This document shows positions 10,500 to 22,483 of a stretch of 64,000 nucleotides of DNA, piece after piece. Under the pieces are notes generated by a model, which was given only the letters and a program-made list of their open reading frames with translations, ran no database searches and was not told the origin of the DNA. The stretch is taken from positions 400,456,502 through 400,520,501 of the forward strand of contig CM048750.1 in NCBI GenBank assembly GCA_026315105.1, read 5' to 3'. This DNA is from Locusta migratoria. Its lineage: Eukaryota > Arthropoda > Insecta > Orthoptera > Acrididae. A program made the translations under genes and the position numbers. How positions within the stretch are numbered: position 1 is the stretch's first letter; each line of letters starts with the position of its first letter.

Positions 10500-11468
10500 T
10501 TATAAAATTTTGTACACGTAAGCTTCAATCCATGAGAACGGTCGCCGTAAGTGTAAGAATCACATACGATCTATAGTTCCCGAGATATGACGTCATAAAC
10601 AATGAGATGCGCGAAAAACTGCTGCATTTTGCGACATTGCTGCTCATTTTCTCCTAAACCATTGGACCGCTTTCAACCAAATTTCGTACACACATTCCTT
10701 ACCGTGAGGTAACAATTGCTGCATGGTTAAGAATCACATATGGCACATGATTCAAAAGATATTACGTCATAACCAATAGAAATCGCAGAAAGTGCCATAT
10801 AATGCGGCGAGACTTTCGACTGTATGAGAATGACAGTACTTAGCGATTTGCAACAAACTTTAAACATAATTTCAAACCTTTATTAAACTGTTTCTCGCTG
10901 GCAACCATAGTAAAATGATGAAAGGAGAAAACGTTTTTCGCTTACTACTTTTCCGCTGTTTATGGAGTAAAACTACAGCACTCGTATGACTTTACAATTT
11001 ATAATTTGAACACTACAAATTGTAGCGACAGCAAATTTTACAGACAGTATACACACGTATAGTTGAGTTTTCCGTTCTAAAATGTATCACAGTACGAGAC
11101 GTAGTTCATGAGGTATGAGCACACAAACGGTAACATTCCGTATGACGTCGCAATATATAATTTCTACACTATAAATTTTAGCCGCAGGAAATTTTACAGA
11201 CAGTATACACGCATATAGTTGAGTGTACGTTCGAAATTGTATCACATTACGACACGTAGTTCATAAGATATGAGCACATAAACAGTAACGTTCATGGAAA
11301 ACCGCCCCATCAAGCACCAAGTTTTAATCTACTACTTCTTTACTACTAATTATATTCTCCAGAGATTTTACAGACATACAGCCCTTATACAAATGAATAT
11401 ATATATCTGAAAAAGGGCAAAAATAAATAAATAAATAAATACCCGAGCAACGACGGGTTTCCAGCTAG
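10500..11468 (+). mobile_element. Helitron-like non-autonomous element, 3' end intact
   Basis: The 3' end shows a hairpin (ACCCGAGCAACGACGGGT, 11440-11457) followed by CTAG at 11465-11468 and then T, as expected of a Helitron terminus. The interior aligns over hundreds of bases with the element at 46796-47919 (for example AACTTTAAACATAATTTCAA and TTTTACAGACATACAGC). A roughly 155-bp unit is tandemly duplicated at about 10986-11140 and 11141-11296, and an AAGAATCACATA ... TACGTCATAA block occurs twice near 10545 and 10730. The 5' end is uncertain. Confidence 0.65.
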
Positions 11469-11469
11469 T

Positions 11470-12600
11470 ATTTTATATACACATTCATTAATGTGGACTG
11501 AACTAGCAGTATCTGGAAAGTCTACCCACAGCCATTTTTCAGTTTCTAATGGGAATTCTCCACTTATACTAGCGTCAGTTCCCGACAAAGTTGGTCACCT
11601 TCTGCATTTTCTAGCCAAAGCCTTCTACCCAACACACTATTCATTTCCGTTTCGTTTTCGTGCAGTTCAATCCTTATGACGTCATATGTCCTGAACACTA
11701 AATGAGTCGTTTATTGGAACAAATACAAATAAAAAATCGTGAGAATCGAATCGTGTTCCGGACAAATCGTCCTTCAAAGGAATCGTCTGTCTCTTGACGA
11801 TTCCAAAACCCAACGATTCGTGATTCGAAGAGGACTGGCGAATGGTGCCGAATGATTACGAAAGCCAGAGAGCAGTCAAGGAGGAGGACACGAGTGAACG
11901 AAGGAAGCACAGGACGAAGTCGCGAGCCATTAACTGTTTATTATTCACGAACTACAGGCGACAGAAACGAAACGCAGCCAAATACACAGGTGACAAAACG
12001 CACGATTAACATCAAGAAATCAAAGCATGGTGAACAATTACGCACATTGCAGAAGCAGTGCAAAAGACACACACGTCGTTTATACAGTTTACATGTAATG
12101 TATTTAAACGAGCTATTCTTGGACATTCACAATTCGCATATCCCGGAAACGTCTCTAACGATTTGGATTATATTTTGTATTTAGACAGGTTTATCCTTTT
12201 TGAATTCATCTACATAGTTGTAGTTTTTTTTAAAAAGTCAATTTTACAAAAATATTCTTTTTATATAAAAACACGATTTAAATGTTTTAAACGCCATCTC
12301 GAAAATCTTTTTTACTATTTAGGTGTTTATGTTTATCTCTCCTGAACGAATCGGATTTTCCACAAAGAAACATTTTATATAAAAACGAGACTTTCTTGAA
12401 TCTCGAATAAAATTTAGTATTTAGAGACGGATTTTCATTTTTAAAGTTTATTTATATTCACATGTTTCCTAAAACTACGTGATTTTACATAATAACTATT
12501 TTATAGCGATTAGATATGGATTAATTACCATACATCTAATGAAATTTATATTTAAATGACTGACTTCGAACAGAACGAAAAAAATATTTATAAAGGTACA
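11470..12600. other. Unassigned AT-rich stretch
   Basis: Several short open frames on both strands, no domain or terminal repeat found. Confidence 0.35.
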
Positions 12601-12604
12601 GTAA

Positions 12605-12682
12605 GATTCGAATTACGTGACCCACATTCACTGTGTTGACAACTACAAAGCTACCAAATGAGCTACGCTGACTGCAGAAATA
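12605..12682 (-). mobile_element. tRNA-like sequence, degraded SINE head
   Basis: On the minus strand an A-box-like TAGCTCATTTGGTAG and a weak B box (AATTCGAATCTT) are spaced as in a tRNA. Stems are decayed and no SINE body is recognisable. Confidence 0.4.
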
Positions 12683-12689
12683 ATAGCTA

Positions 12690-14095
12690 CCATAATATGT
12701 AATTATATCCACTTCCAAAACTTCCGTCCTCGCTTTAATGTATACCTCTGCCCACTTTTCGTTTAAGATGGTTAATTTTTCTCCGACTTAGGTCTTTTAC
12801 GTATGTACCGTGATACTGAACGAGCGTCTCATCCACTCTCAACAATCAATCACCTGGAAGTGTGAGCGGTGGAATTAACTTTTCTTTTATTGTAATAAAC
12901 CCCCTGTTAGATATCAAATCTAATTTCTTATTTCAAAATGACTTCTAATTTTAACTAATAATTTGTTCTTGTTTTCAGCAAGCCGCAAAGGAACGTAAGA
13001 AGTTGCTTGGCCTCCATTATGGTTCGCTTCGCGATTGCACCCAAGTAAAGTTCAATTTCGTCTCCTTAAACATTCCATTCATACTGATTCTGTATTTCCG
13101 AGTCGAGCCGGCAATTAGTTATTACGAAGTCCGATCTTGTTTCAATTTGTTCACCTGTTTTGATAACTTTTAAAAACTTCATTCCACGAGGCGCAAAAGA
13201 AAGCAAGCATCTCATTACGGCGGAAAGTTATTTACTAATTATCCTCACCAACTTGTCAATTACAGCTTATATATATAGATCTCATCTGGTAAATCAAGGG
13301 ACCTTTTCGTCAAACTTCTTTGTGGTGATATTTTCGGATGTTGTCTTAACTTCACAATAACTCTTGCTATCTTCTTTTAGCGGTTTAATTTATGCTCTGC
13401 TTTAAAATTTATTCCGATATTTATTAACCTAAACTTTATTCAGTTTCATTCGCAGGATTTAATTCAAATCTGTACAGAGAGCACCACGGGAAAAATATCA
13501 TTACAAAAGAGTAAGCGACACACGCTACAAAACTATGATAAACAGTAGCAGTAATAAAAGATTGTACTGTATTTTACCATTATTTCTATACTAAAACCAA
13601 TTGTATTTTTTGATGATCCATTGTTCAAGAGATGAAATACAAGATTATTAAGAAACGTGACCTGCATTGAAATTTTACAAGACCAATAACAGCCAAAAAG
13701 TCTATCTCCAGCAAAAGCGAACAATAACGCAGGTAAGGCCAGGTGGATAACTAGACTTATTTGGTCAAGGCGATCCTCGCTTTTGTCTCTCGGGACGTTT
13801 CATTTATGCGTGTGAAGTCCAATAATACTACCCAACATAATCAGCGTTAACAGTAACAATATTCCACATCAGTCAACACAGTCCGTAGGTGATAATATGG
13901 TGGTGAGAACCACTGAATTTATTCCACCCATTGTAGATGAAAACACGCGACATACAAGACGAGTAGTTAAGGCGTTTTGAAACATTATCCTTAAGCATGA
14001 ACAGTCAGGATTCAGTTTTAACACAACAAATTGAAAACTTACCAACATCCACAAACGATGAACTCAACAGCTAACGTACATAAACAAAAGATGAA
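12690..14095. other. Unassigned AT-rich stretch
   Basis: No supported gene. Repeated CTTACCAACATCCACAAA-type phrases near 14036 and 14105 may belong to the gag-like region that follows. Confidence 0.35.
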
Positions 14096-14099
14096 CTTA

Positions 14100-15250
14100 A
14101 CCATTTACGTGCATCCACAAAGCAGGACCTAAATGAAGTTTAAATCACAACAGCTTAGTATAAAACAAGATTTAGATGAAATTCAAAACACCACTGAAAA
14201 GAAATTAAGACAGGCTCGAGAAACAACAAATGATAACACGCGAGGAAATTGAGTCGATGTTTGAAAATTAGAATCACCACAATAGAATTTGCCTATATTT
14301 ATTTCCGGCGGAGAAAACAAGCAGGTAAACGCTCAAATACACAAAGTAGAATGGGTCATAAACAGTACATTTTTCGATGTACAGCATAAATTCGGAAAGG
14401 CACTAAACAGTAAATTTTCCGATGAACAGCAGAAAGTAACTGACGATATTTTGGGCACAGTAGACGCTTAGTAGAGGGACTACAAACAAACAATAAAAAC
14501 TTTAACAACAGTAATTGACAATGTTACGCAACATTTCACAAAGTTACAGTTAAAACAGTAAAATTTAGAAATGACCGTTACAAGAATTACTAGTCAGGCT
14601 GAAAACATTGTTGAGGTAAATCAGTACAGAGTGGAACAATTCTTAGTAAGAACAGAAGCACAATTAAATGACAAAGTAGATGCTGAGCTGACAACTGTAA
14701 TTGAGAATGTAGCCACCAAGGCGTGGTACTGCTGTAAAATCTTTACAAGACGACTTGTCCGCTGTCAAGCCTTCCTCTTGACAGTAAACACGCCGCGCGA
14801 CGGATCACACAAGAAACGAGAAAAACACTGTCCACTCCCCGTACGGTCGAGGCGGCACACTCACAGACAGGACGCGTGAGGAAGGCCACCTTGAATGACC
14901 TAGTGCAGAAAGGACACAGCAATTACAACCCTGCCAGTCGAGTAAAAATCGTGTCACTGCCGAGGGCATCAGTAAACACCAGCAATTTCAGGTGTTTATC
15001 AAGTGAAAACAGAACTGTTCACCCGGTTATCTTTCTGCATTCTTTCAAGGACTACTACTAGGATCTGGATCAGAGAAAAGAAATACGGTTTGTTGTAGGA
15101 TGCATCCAAGGCCAGGGGGCTATTTGCGCCCCACAAGCTCTCCAATATTGTGACACTCTCGGTGAGTCTGAGCAGGCGTTTTTGTCAAAATATTGGCCAC
15201 TTGCTGCGCAGGAGACCTTCGAAATGAGGTTACAACCCTCATCCGTTTAA
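14100..15250 (+). pseudogene. Decayed retrotransposon gag-like region
   Basis: The first part (about 14150-14720) encodes hydrophilic Gln/Asn/Lys-rich, coiled-coil-like segments with an internally repeated NSKFSDEQ / NSTFFDVQ phrase. The second part (about 14970-15240) contains VHPVIFLHSFKDYY and, after a stop, GESEQAFLSKYW. The order HPV.FL....Y then AFL.KYW followed by a Gln-rich segment resembles the capsid region of arthropod LTR-retrotransposon gag proteins. Stops and frame changes are frequent, so it is not functional. No LTR, protease or polymerase was found next to it. The assignment rests on motif order only. Confidence 0.4.
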
Positions 15251-15538
15251 TGAAAGCAACGGTAGCCTGCGACAATATTTTAAAAAAATACCTTAACGAG
15301 CCAAATTTTTCGATGACCCTCTTCTGCTCAGAGTCGTACTCCGTGTGTCAAAAACAAATTGCCAATGCGGTTGATTCTGCAACTCAAGAACGAGCCTGTT
15401 CATAACTTATAAGAGTTGGTTTCAATGACAGACAGCCTGGATTTAATCTTTGAAGGTGATCGGGCACGTTGTAACAGCGGGCACGGCAATGGGAATCGTT
15501 ACATGAACAGTGCTGGTTATGAGAGCGGTAGCAGCAGG

Positions 15539-15736
15539 CCGGCCGCGGTGGCCGAGGTGACTGAGGCGCTCCAGTCACGGTCAGCACGGCCACTACGGTC
15601 GGGGGTTCGAATCCCCCCTCGGGCATGGATATTTGTGCCGTCCTAGTTCGTAAGTAGTTCATAAGTAGTTTGTAAGTTTAGGGACTGATGACCCCGTAGT
15701 TAAGTCCCATAAGCTGTACAAACATTTGAACCATTT
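15539..15736 (+). mobile_element. tRNA-derived SINE (type A head), full length
   Basis: Complete head, B box and 3' core. An 11-bp TSD, GGTAGCAGCAG, lies at 15527-15537 and 15741-15751. Confidence 0.93.
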
Positions 15737-15759
15737 TTTTGGTAGCAGCAGCAGTAGCC

Positions 15760-16015
15760 ACTTGTTGGGAGCACGACCAGCAAGTGGTGCCGGTTGCCGC
15801 GGATACGCTCCGCGCGACGCTACACACGTTCCGATTAGTCGGCACCAATTTACGGGCGGCCCAATAAATTGGACGTCCGACATCTCTGCGTGTAGTTGGT
15901 CGGAACGTGTGTAGGCTGATAAGAAGTTGGTAGTTTGGCAGGTCAGTCGGTTGGTCGGAACGCGTGTAGGGGCCTGGAGCGGCAAGCGCGGCCGTGCTCC
16001 TGCCAGAGAGTGCCG
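15760..16015. repeat. GC-rich imperfect repeats
   Basis: GGTCGGAACGTGTGTAG (15898-15914) recurs as GGTCGGAACGCGTGTAG near 15954-15970 and inverted as ACACGTTCCGATTAGTC near 15823. This suggests a rearranged GC-rich foldback or MITE beside the palindrome at 16020. Confidence 0.4.
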
Positions 16016-16019
16016 CGTC

Positions 16020-16201
16020 AGTTGTCGCTGGAACGTCCTGCGCGGTCTGCACGTGTCGAACACTGGCACAGCCGCGGTCTGCGGCCAATCAGAGCGGGCG
16101 CCGAGTGTGCGCCGAGTGTGCGCCCGCTCTGATTGGCCGCAGACCGCGGCTGTGCCAGTGTTCGACACGTGCAGACCGCGCAGGACGTTCCCGCGACAAC
16201 T
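16020..16201. repeat. GC-rich palindrome, 82-bp arms, one mismatch
   Basis: Arms 16020-16101 and 16120-16201 are reverse complements with a single mismatch (GTCGCTGGAA against GTCGCGGGAA). The 18-nt loop contains the repeated phrase GCCGAGTGTGC. GC content is far above the surroundings. Confidence 0.92.
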
Positions 16202-16229
16202 CTGAAACAAATCGAGACTTTAAAGAGAG

Positions 16230-16545
16230 TAAAAAGGTAAAGCAGTCAACAAACCGAAGATTGGTTTGAACACCATAGTGCTTTACTAGGCATGGTTCTG
16301 TTTAGAGGTGGTATGCCGTTGCCTTCCTCCGATCTTCGAACTGACTTACCCAGCCAGTTATAGGGGGACCTACAGTTTAACGTGGGTTCCCAACCACGGT
16401 GCTACTCGGTATTTTTCACATGAGCAGTACTGCCAGAGGTGAAAGAAGTGGAAAGTGACAGATAAAAATCCTAGGACCTAGCGGGGATCGAACCCGCGAC
16501 CTTTAGATTTGTAGTCTGGCACTCTACCACTGTGCAACCGAGGCG
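16230..16545 (-). mobile_element. Second SINE type with tRNA-like head on the minus strand
   Basis: At 16471-16545 (minus) a tRNA-like head with GTTGCACAGTGGTAGAGTGCC and B box GGGTTCGATCCC is present. The body toward 16230 is unrelated to the type A-C SINE core. Ends are approximate. Confidence 0.55.
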
Positions 16546-16646
16546 AGCAGACAAAAAAATGATTGCGTACATTTTGTGTAATGGTATACATTATTGCGAA
16601 TGAATTGTGGCCTCTATATCTAAATAGTATGTAAACTTGGGAGCGG

Positions 16647-16834
16647 CCGGCCGCAGTGGCCGAGCGGTCTGCGGCGCGCCAGTCACTGTCTGCGCGGTCG
16701 CTGCGGTCGGGGGTTCGAATCCCCCTTCGGGCGTGGATGTTTGTGCCGTCTTTAGTATAAGCTAGTTCATAAGTAGTTTGTAAGTTTAGGGACTGATGAC
16801 CCCGTAGTTAAATCCTATAAGTTCTACAAACATT
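16647..16834 (+). mobile_element. tRNA-derived SINE (mixed A/B head)
   Basis: The head CCGGCCGCAGTGGCCGAGCG, the GGGGGTTCGAATCCCCC box and the shared 3' core are present. Only a poor TSD match exists. Confidence 0.85.
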
Positions 16835-16849
16835 TGATAGTTTGGAGCA

Positions 16850-17775
16850 GAATGATATCTCTTTCCATTTTCGACACATTGATATTTGTTTCTATCCCAC
16901 GGGCGGGTAGAGTCCCATTCCGAATGTACATTGGCAGTATTGTGATCGTAGCAATCAGCACATAAGTAGTCACGTATTGTATCATATGACTCATATAAAA
17001 ACAGCGTTTTTTTTATTTATTTTTTTATTTATTTTTTATTTTTTTTATTTTTAGTTTTTTTAATTGGTTCCTTCCCTCCGTGGAAGTATATACTTCCTTC
17101 TTTTTAACATCTATTAATATGCCAAATAACAATTCAGTGGAATAATCCCAATTAAGATTTGTGATATTCTTCTGAGTGTGCTAAGGATATTTAATCGCAA
17201 ACTATTTGCTGTTCTTTCACAATATGTAACTGCCTTGTAACTACGTCTTTAAATTATTTTACTTTACAACGAAGCCTTCTATTTATTCTAGCTACATCAC
17301 TGTTTATTTGTGACATTCCGAACACAGGGTAGTTTGATGGATTTATCCACGCTAGTATACCTAGTAGAGCAACCAAGCGTCCTAATATGGATATAATATT
17401 TCGAATACCCGACCATCTGTAGACAGAAGCAGCAAATAGGAATCGTTCCATAATAAATATATACGGAAATGAAGGATATAGGTTTCAGTGGAAGTTGTCA
17501 CTCTATGTTATAAAGTTCCTATAATAATAAATAAACAAATAAATAAATTAAAACTGTTACTCCAATGCCGTTAGTGACGTTCGATGTAGGCTACTTTTCA
17601 TAAAAATACATCGGAACCAGTTACTACAAGCGTGTACCAGTTTTTTTAATCAGAGAAAATTTTGCGTAAAATCTATGTGAAATTAAAAATCTGTTACACC
17701 TAAGTAGTGACTGGCTGTCGGTCTTCGCCAACGTGTAGAAGGATATTGTTTACGTGATTACTAACATTACTCTCA
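16850..17775. other. AT-rich stretch with T-rich low complexity
   Basis: A T-rich TTTATTTATTTTTT run lies at about 17007-17060. No gene found. Confidence 0.45.
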
Positions 17776-17779
17776 TGTG

Positions 17780-18320
17780 CTACTGCGATGCTCGCGTGTT
17801 GCAAGCGTAGGCCGCGACTGCGATATGCAATGCTTCTTCCAAATTACCAGCCAAACAGCAGTTCTGTTAAAGAAACTGCATACTCTACCCTTGTCCGCAC
17901 TGTTTTGAGTAATAGCTGCGCATTGTGGGCTTCTCACCAGCTGAGAATGACGGAGGATAAAGAGAAAGTTCAGAGGAGAGGAGCTCGTTTTGTATTTTGA
18001 CAGTGGAAACAGTGTGGCGGATGCACTATTTGGGTGGAATTCTCTAGCAGAAAGGTGTTATTCGTTGCGGCGAGATCTACCTGCGAAGTTTCTTTTATAC
18101 TACTTTATCGTGCGAGTGCAAACATATTTCGTTAGCGCGCACTTCCATAGGCAGACATGATCACTGTAATAAAAGACATCTAAATCGATAAGATTTAGGC
18201 ATCCCTTTCTCCCGCCCGCTATTAGAAAATGAAACAGCAGAGAAATATTATGAAATCGATTCAATAAACCCTCTGCGATACGCTTAAATGTGATTTCTAC
18301 AGAAAATGGTAGCTGTAGCA
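17780..18320 (+). pseudogene. Old LINE ORF2 3' end
   Basis: This is a more diverged relative of the copy at 3180-3615. The frame 17788-18000 carries TLVRTVLSNSCALWASHQL and EKVQRRGARFVF, matching the SxLxYG/ASxxW block and the VQRRAARFV block of CR1/Jockey-like RTs. Downstream CCTCTGCGATACGCTTAAATG is the decayed counterpart of the CCTCTGCCAGGCACTT 3' untranslated segment, and GTAGCTGTAGCATC is the decayed tail. Stops throughout show it is inactive and older than the 3-kb copy. Confidence 0.65.
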
Positions 18321-18464
18321 TCTTTATCTCTGTCCAGTTGCCGCAAGCCACATCTATTTCAGTTTGTTATGTAGTGGCAGTGTAGTGTTTCCACAGAGTA
18401 GGGCGCAACTGTTCAGTGGGTGGTTACACTGCCAATTAATATCTCTGATATTGTTTAATATTTG

Positions 18465-18671
18465 TTCAAAAAAATGTTCAAATTTTTGTAAATCTATCGG
18501 ACCAAACTGCGTGGTCATCAGTCCGTAGCTTACAAACTACTTAAATCTAAGTAAACTAACCTAAGGACAAACACACACACCCATGCCCCAGGGAGGACTC
18601 GAACCTCCACGGCGAGCAACCGCGCGCTCCGCAGCGAGACGCTTTAGACCGCTCGACTACTCCACCGCGGC
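18465..18671 (-). mobile_element. tRNA-derived SINE (type B head), full length
   Basis: On the minus strand it has GCCGCGGTGGAGTAG, a GGTTCGAGTCC B box and the GGTCCGATAGATTTAC end. A 13-bp TSD, TGTTTAATATTTG, lies at 18452-18464 and 18672-18684. Confidence 0.93.
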
Positions 18672-18689
18672 TGTTTAATATTTGGATTA

Positions 18690-19075
18690 CGTAATTATTC
18701 TTTCGTCGATTTTTGTCGTCGGCTGTTACCAGAATGTATATTGTGCAAATGTGTTACCGATAAATGTTGTGAGCCTGATTCCACACGCATCCCAACATTT
18801 TCGGTGAGCCCGACGTGACATGAAGCGACAGCTGACGCGATTAATGCAGCCGGTTGCGGCGCGCGACAGCCGACGTTAACGTTCGTGACCTTCTGTTACG
18901 CCGAACTCCTTCCTCCGGACGCCGTGAGCGAAACGGCCGCTCGCGCCACGCGTCGTACCGTCAACACGTTCCCAACGACAGCAGTCAAACTGACGCGTCA
19001 ACCGCGCCGCGCAGCGTCCGCGTATTGCGAAAAAGGAGGATCACACCAGCACCACCGTTAAATGCCTTTTTCATT
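18690..19075 (+). other. Possible LTR-retrotransposon leader remnant
   Basis: GGTGAGCCCGACGTGAC near 18801 resembles the phrase just after the primer-binding site in Gypsy-like elements. It is followed by a GC-rich, Arg/Ser/Thr-rich open frame (18854-19078). No LTR pair is visible, so this is tentative. Confidence 0.25.
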
Positions 19076-19089
19076 TAATTTAAAAATTA

Positions 19090-20478
19090 CACTCCTTGCC
19101 ATTAAAATTGCTACACCACGATGACGTGCCACAGACGCGAAATTAGACCGAGAGGAAGAAGATGCTGTGATATGCAAGTGATTAGTTTTTTCAGAGCATT
19201 CACACAAGGTTGGCGATACCTACAACATACTGACATGAGGAAAGTATCCAACCGATTTCTCATACACAAGCAGCAGTTACCGGCGTTGTCTGGTGAAACG
19301 TTGTTGTGATGCCTCGTGCAAGCAGAAGAATTTCGTACCATCACGTTTCCGAATTTGATAAAGGTCGGATTGTAGCCTATCGCGATTGCGGTTTATCGTA
19401 TCGCGACGTTGCTGCTCGCGTTAGTCACGATCCAATGACTGTTAGAATATGGAATCGGTGGGTTCAGGAAGATAATACGGAAAGCTGTGCTGGATCCCAA
19501 CGGCCTCGTATGACTAGCAGTCGAGATGACAGGCATCTTATCCGCATGGCTGTAACGGAATATGTAGCCACGTCTCGATCCCTCAGCAACAGATGGGAAC
19601 GTTTGCAAGACAACAACCATCTGCACGAACAGTTCGACGACGTTCGCAGCAGCATGAACTATCAGCTCGGAGACCATGGCTGTGGTTACCCTTGACACTG
19701 CATCACAAGACAGGAGCGCCTGCAATGGCGTACGCAACGACGAACCTGGGTGCACGAATGGCAAAATGTCATTTTTTCGCATAAATACAGGTTCTGTTTT
19801 CAGCATCATGATGCCCGCATCCGTGTTTGGCGACATCGCGGTGAACGCACATTGGAAGCGTGTATTCGTCATCGCCATACTGGCGTATCACCCGGCGTGA
19901 TGGTACGGGGTGCCATTGGTTACACGTCTCGGTCACCCCTTTTTCACATCGACGGCATTTTGAACAGTGGCTGTTACATTTAAGATGTTTTATGACCCGT
20001 GGCTCTACCCTTCTTTCGATCCCTGCGAAACCTACATTTCAGCAGGATAATGCACGACCGCATGTTGCAGGTCCTGCACAGACCTTTCTGGATACGGAAA
20101 ATGTTCGACTTCTGCCCTGGCCAGCACATTCTCCAGATCTTTCACCAACTGAAAACGTCTGGTCAGTGGTGGCCGAACAACTGGCTCGTCACAATACGCC
20201 AGTCTACACTTGATGAACTGTGGTATCGTGTTGAAGCTGCATGGACATCTGTACCTGTACACGCCATCCAAGCTCTGTTTGACTCAATGCCCAGGCGTAT
20301 CGAGGCCGTTATTACGGCCAGAGGTGCTCATTCTGGGTATTGATTTCTCACGATCTGTGCACCCAAATTGCGTGAAAATGTAATGACATGTCAGTTCAAG
20401 TATAATATATTTGTCCAATGAATACTCGTTTATCACCTGCCTTTCTTCTTGGTGTAGCAATTTTAATGACCAGTAGTG
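19090..20478 (+). mobile_element. Tc1/mariner-type transposon with intact TIRs
   Basis: Inverted ends CACTCCTTGCCATTAAAATT (from 19090) and AATTTTAATGACCAGTAGTG (to 20478) match at most positions, extend inward to GCTACACC / GGTGTAGC, and are flanked by TA on both sides. The 1,389-bp length fits a single-gene Tc1-type element. Confidence 0.9.
19306..20343 (+). pseudogene. Tc1-type (DD34E) transposase, dead
   Basis: Residues 1-70 from 19309 hold a helix-turn-helix (FDKGRIVAYRDCGLSYRDVA) that would bind the TIRs. The catalytic domain follows in pieces: WVHEWQNVIFSHKYRF near 19750, QQDNARPHVA near 20043 and SPDLSPTENVWS near 20131. The last two carry the second Asp and the final Glu of the DD34E triad. 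The expected first Asp, normally in an SDESRF-type phrase, is replaced here (SHKYRF). A stop at 19693-19695, a stop after CYI at 19981-19983 and repeated shifts between two frames break the protein. It is therefore unable to move by itself, although its TIRs might still be recognised by a related enzyme. Confidence 0.88.
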
Positions 20479-20484
20479 TAGTTT

Positions 20485-21250
20485 GTTCTTTTCCACAGAC
20501 TTTATAACTTCAATTGATTTTCTAGTACTTTTTGTATGGTGTACACATAACTTTCCTTCTTGAAATTTAGCAGAAATATTTCTCCTCCAGCTACATGGTC
20601 TGCATCAATAATTACAATTTGATCTGCTGTGGATTCTTCAAAGGGATTGACATCATCACTCTTAGGCCAGACTCAGTGTTCTGACTCTTTGCTATACTGT
20701 AGGTTCGCCCATAGGCATCCTATCTGACTCTTCTGCTTTTGGTTAATCCCCTGTTGTTTGGAGGCTTTTTCTTTTTTACTGAATTTTTCTGAGGTTGTTT
20801 CTTGTGACAACTGGTTGATCAGACTACATTTAATCACAGGTATGTCCGTTTTCAAAACTTGCTAGTGATTCATTGATGCAAACAGAAGTAGCAAGAAATA
20901 CAGCACAACTAATGTTGCATTATTGCAACTCCATTAAGTAAAACATCTTGATTAAAAAAAAGTGTATCCATTTTAGAAAACAGGTGTGTAGGCATATCTT
21001 ATTTTGAGACTCGAGTATCCCCTATTTTGGCGTGACAGTGACTGTTAAATAACTACCTCCATATAATAGGCCTAAATGTAATGATAATGAATAATCCAGG
21101 AGACAGTTCGTATTATTTTGCCTATATAATGCAAATTTGGTGGATAGAAAATGAATGTTTTCATAATTTTTACAAATTTTCTTGAACTGTTTGCACATCT
21201 ATTTTGAATTCCATAATGGTGAGTGAATAAATTATTTTACACCTCAATAC
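20485..21250. other. Unassigned AT-rich spacer
   Basis: No gene or repeat boundary recognised. Confidence 0.4.
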
Positions 21251-21252
21251 TG

Positions 21253-21411
21253 TACGACGCGCGAAGCCGTTCACCATTGGGGGTTCGAATCCCCCCTCGG
21301 GCATGGATGTTTGTGCCGTCTTTAGTATAAGTTAGTTCATAAGTAGTTTGTAAGTTTAAGGACTGATGACCACGCAGTTAAGTCTCTTAAGCTTTACAAA
21401 CATTTGAACAT
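21253..21411 (+). mobile_element. tRNA-derived SINE, 5' part damaged
   Basis: From GGGGGTTCGAATCCCCCC (about 21279) to CATTTGAACA the element is normal, but the head upstream of the B box is short and diverged. TCAATACT flanks both sides (about 21244 and 21413). Confidence 0.75.
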
Positions 21412-22059
21412 TTCAATACTATAGTTTATAACTGAAAACACATATGAGTGGGTATTCCTAAACAGCATCAGAGTCAACTGAAGACCGGGTTACCACCCCT
21501 AGGATTTGGTGAATGATGTTGTACCTTAGTCATAGTCAATTTCATAGAATTTATTTGGGAATACAAATTGCTACCAGATCGTGATTCGGAGAAGTACATT
21601 GATACCAGTCTCCACATGGGTGTAACAGTTTGCTTTAGGTAATGTAAATTGACCACATTTAATCAGTAATAACTCCCATTCCTATGAAGTCACTGGTCAA
21701 AGCCAACAGTGGTATCCCCATGTTTAATTATGCACAGCAGCATAAGTAGTAGAAGGAAACTTTATGACAGGTATGGATTCCGTGTGAATAGATGGTGTGT
21801 ACCATTTATTGGAAAATTTATGATGTACCAGTTTTAGGGCGCCTTGCTCTGTATGCTGAATTTGTCAAAGGTATTTCTATCTACAAGGTGCTTAGAGAAG
21901 TTAAAAATGTTTAGAATTGTCAGACTATTTTTAAATTCATTCTAATTACATTTATAATTTCCTTTCACTGGAGCAAACTTCAATGCTCCTTAACTTACAG
22001 TACACTGGGCATATACTGCATAAGCGTATGTTGCTACATTACCCTCTGTTCATGATTTT

Positions 22060-22071
22060 GTGTGTGTGTGT

Positions 22072-22110
<39 letters not shown>
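22060..22110. repeat. (TG)n followed by (GA)n microsatellite
   Basis: TG repeats (with one TA) run into an uninterrupted GA tract. Confidence 0.9.
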
Positions 22111-22111
<1 letters not shown>

Positions 22112-22210
22112 CATCACCTTCCATAAAATTGTGCATAATAGTGAAACTGGCATGGTTTTCAAAGTTACTAACTGCTACATATAGGTACTTCTTATAGGGA
22201 TTTCACTAGG

Positions 22211-22232
22211 TGTGTGTGTGTGTGTGTGTGTG
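22211..22232. repeat. (TG)11 microsatellite
   Basis: Pure TG tract. Confidence 0.9.
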
Positions 22233-22416
22233 AATAGAGAGGGGGGGGAGAGAAAATAGAGTGACTATTGAACTGTAAGATTTGTAAGCATGCGAATAAT
22301 CTGCAGGAAGACAAAAGTTTACATTCACTAAACATCTATCAACAGTCTAAGTGCTATATATTTATGAATATTGTCATTTCTTAACGAAATAAATACTGTT
22401 ACCTTAATTAGCAGAG

Positions 22417-22417
22417 G

Positions 22418-22479
<62 letters not shown>

Positions 22480-22483
22480 TGTT
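22417..22483. repeat. Long (GT)n microsatellite
   Basis: GT repeats of about 67 bp with TTT interruptions near 22431 and 22475. The minus-strand His/Thr open frame across it is not a gene. Confidence 0.92.

Noticed and set aside
15659..16269. Open frames of up to 183 codons on both strands
   Set aside because: They run through a SINE tail and a palindrome; the mirrored peptides are a result of the inverted repeat.
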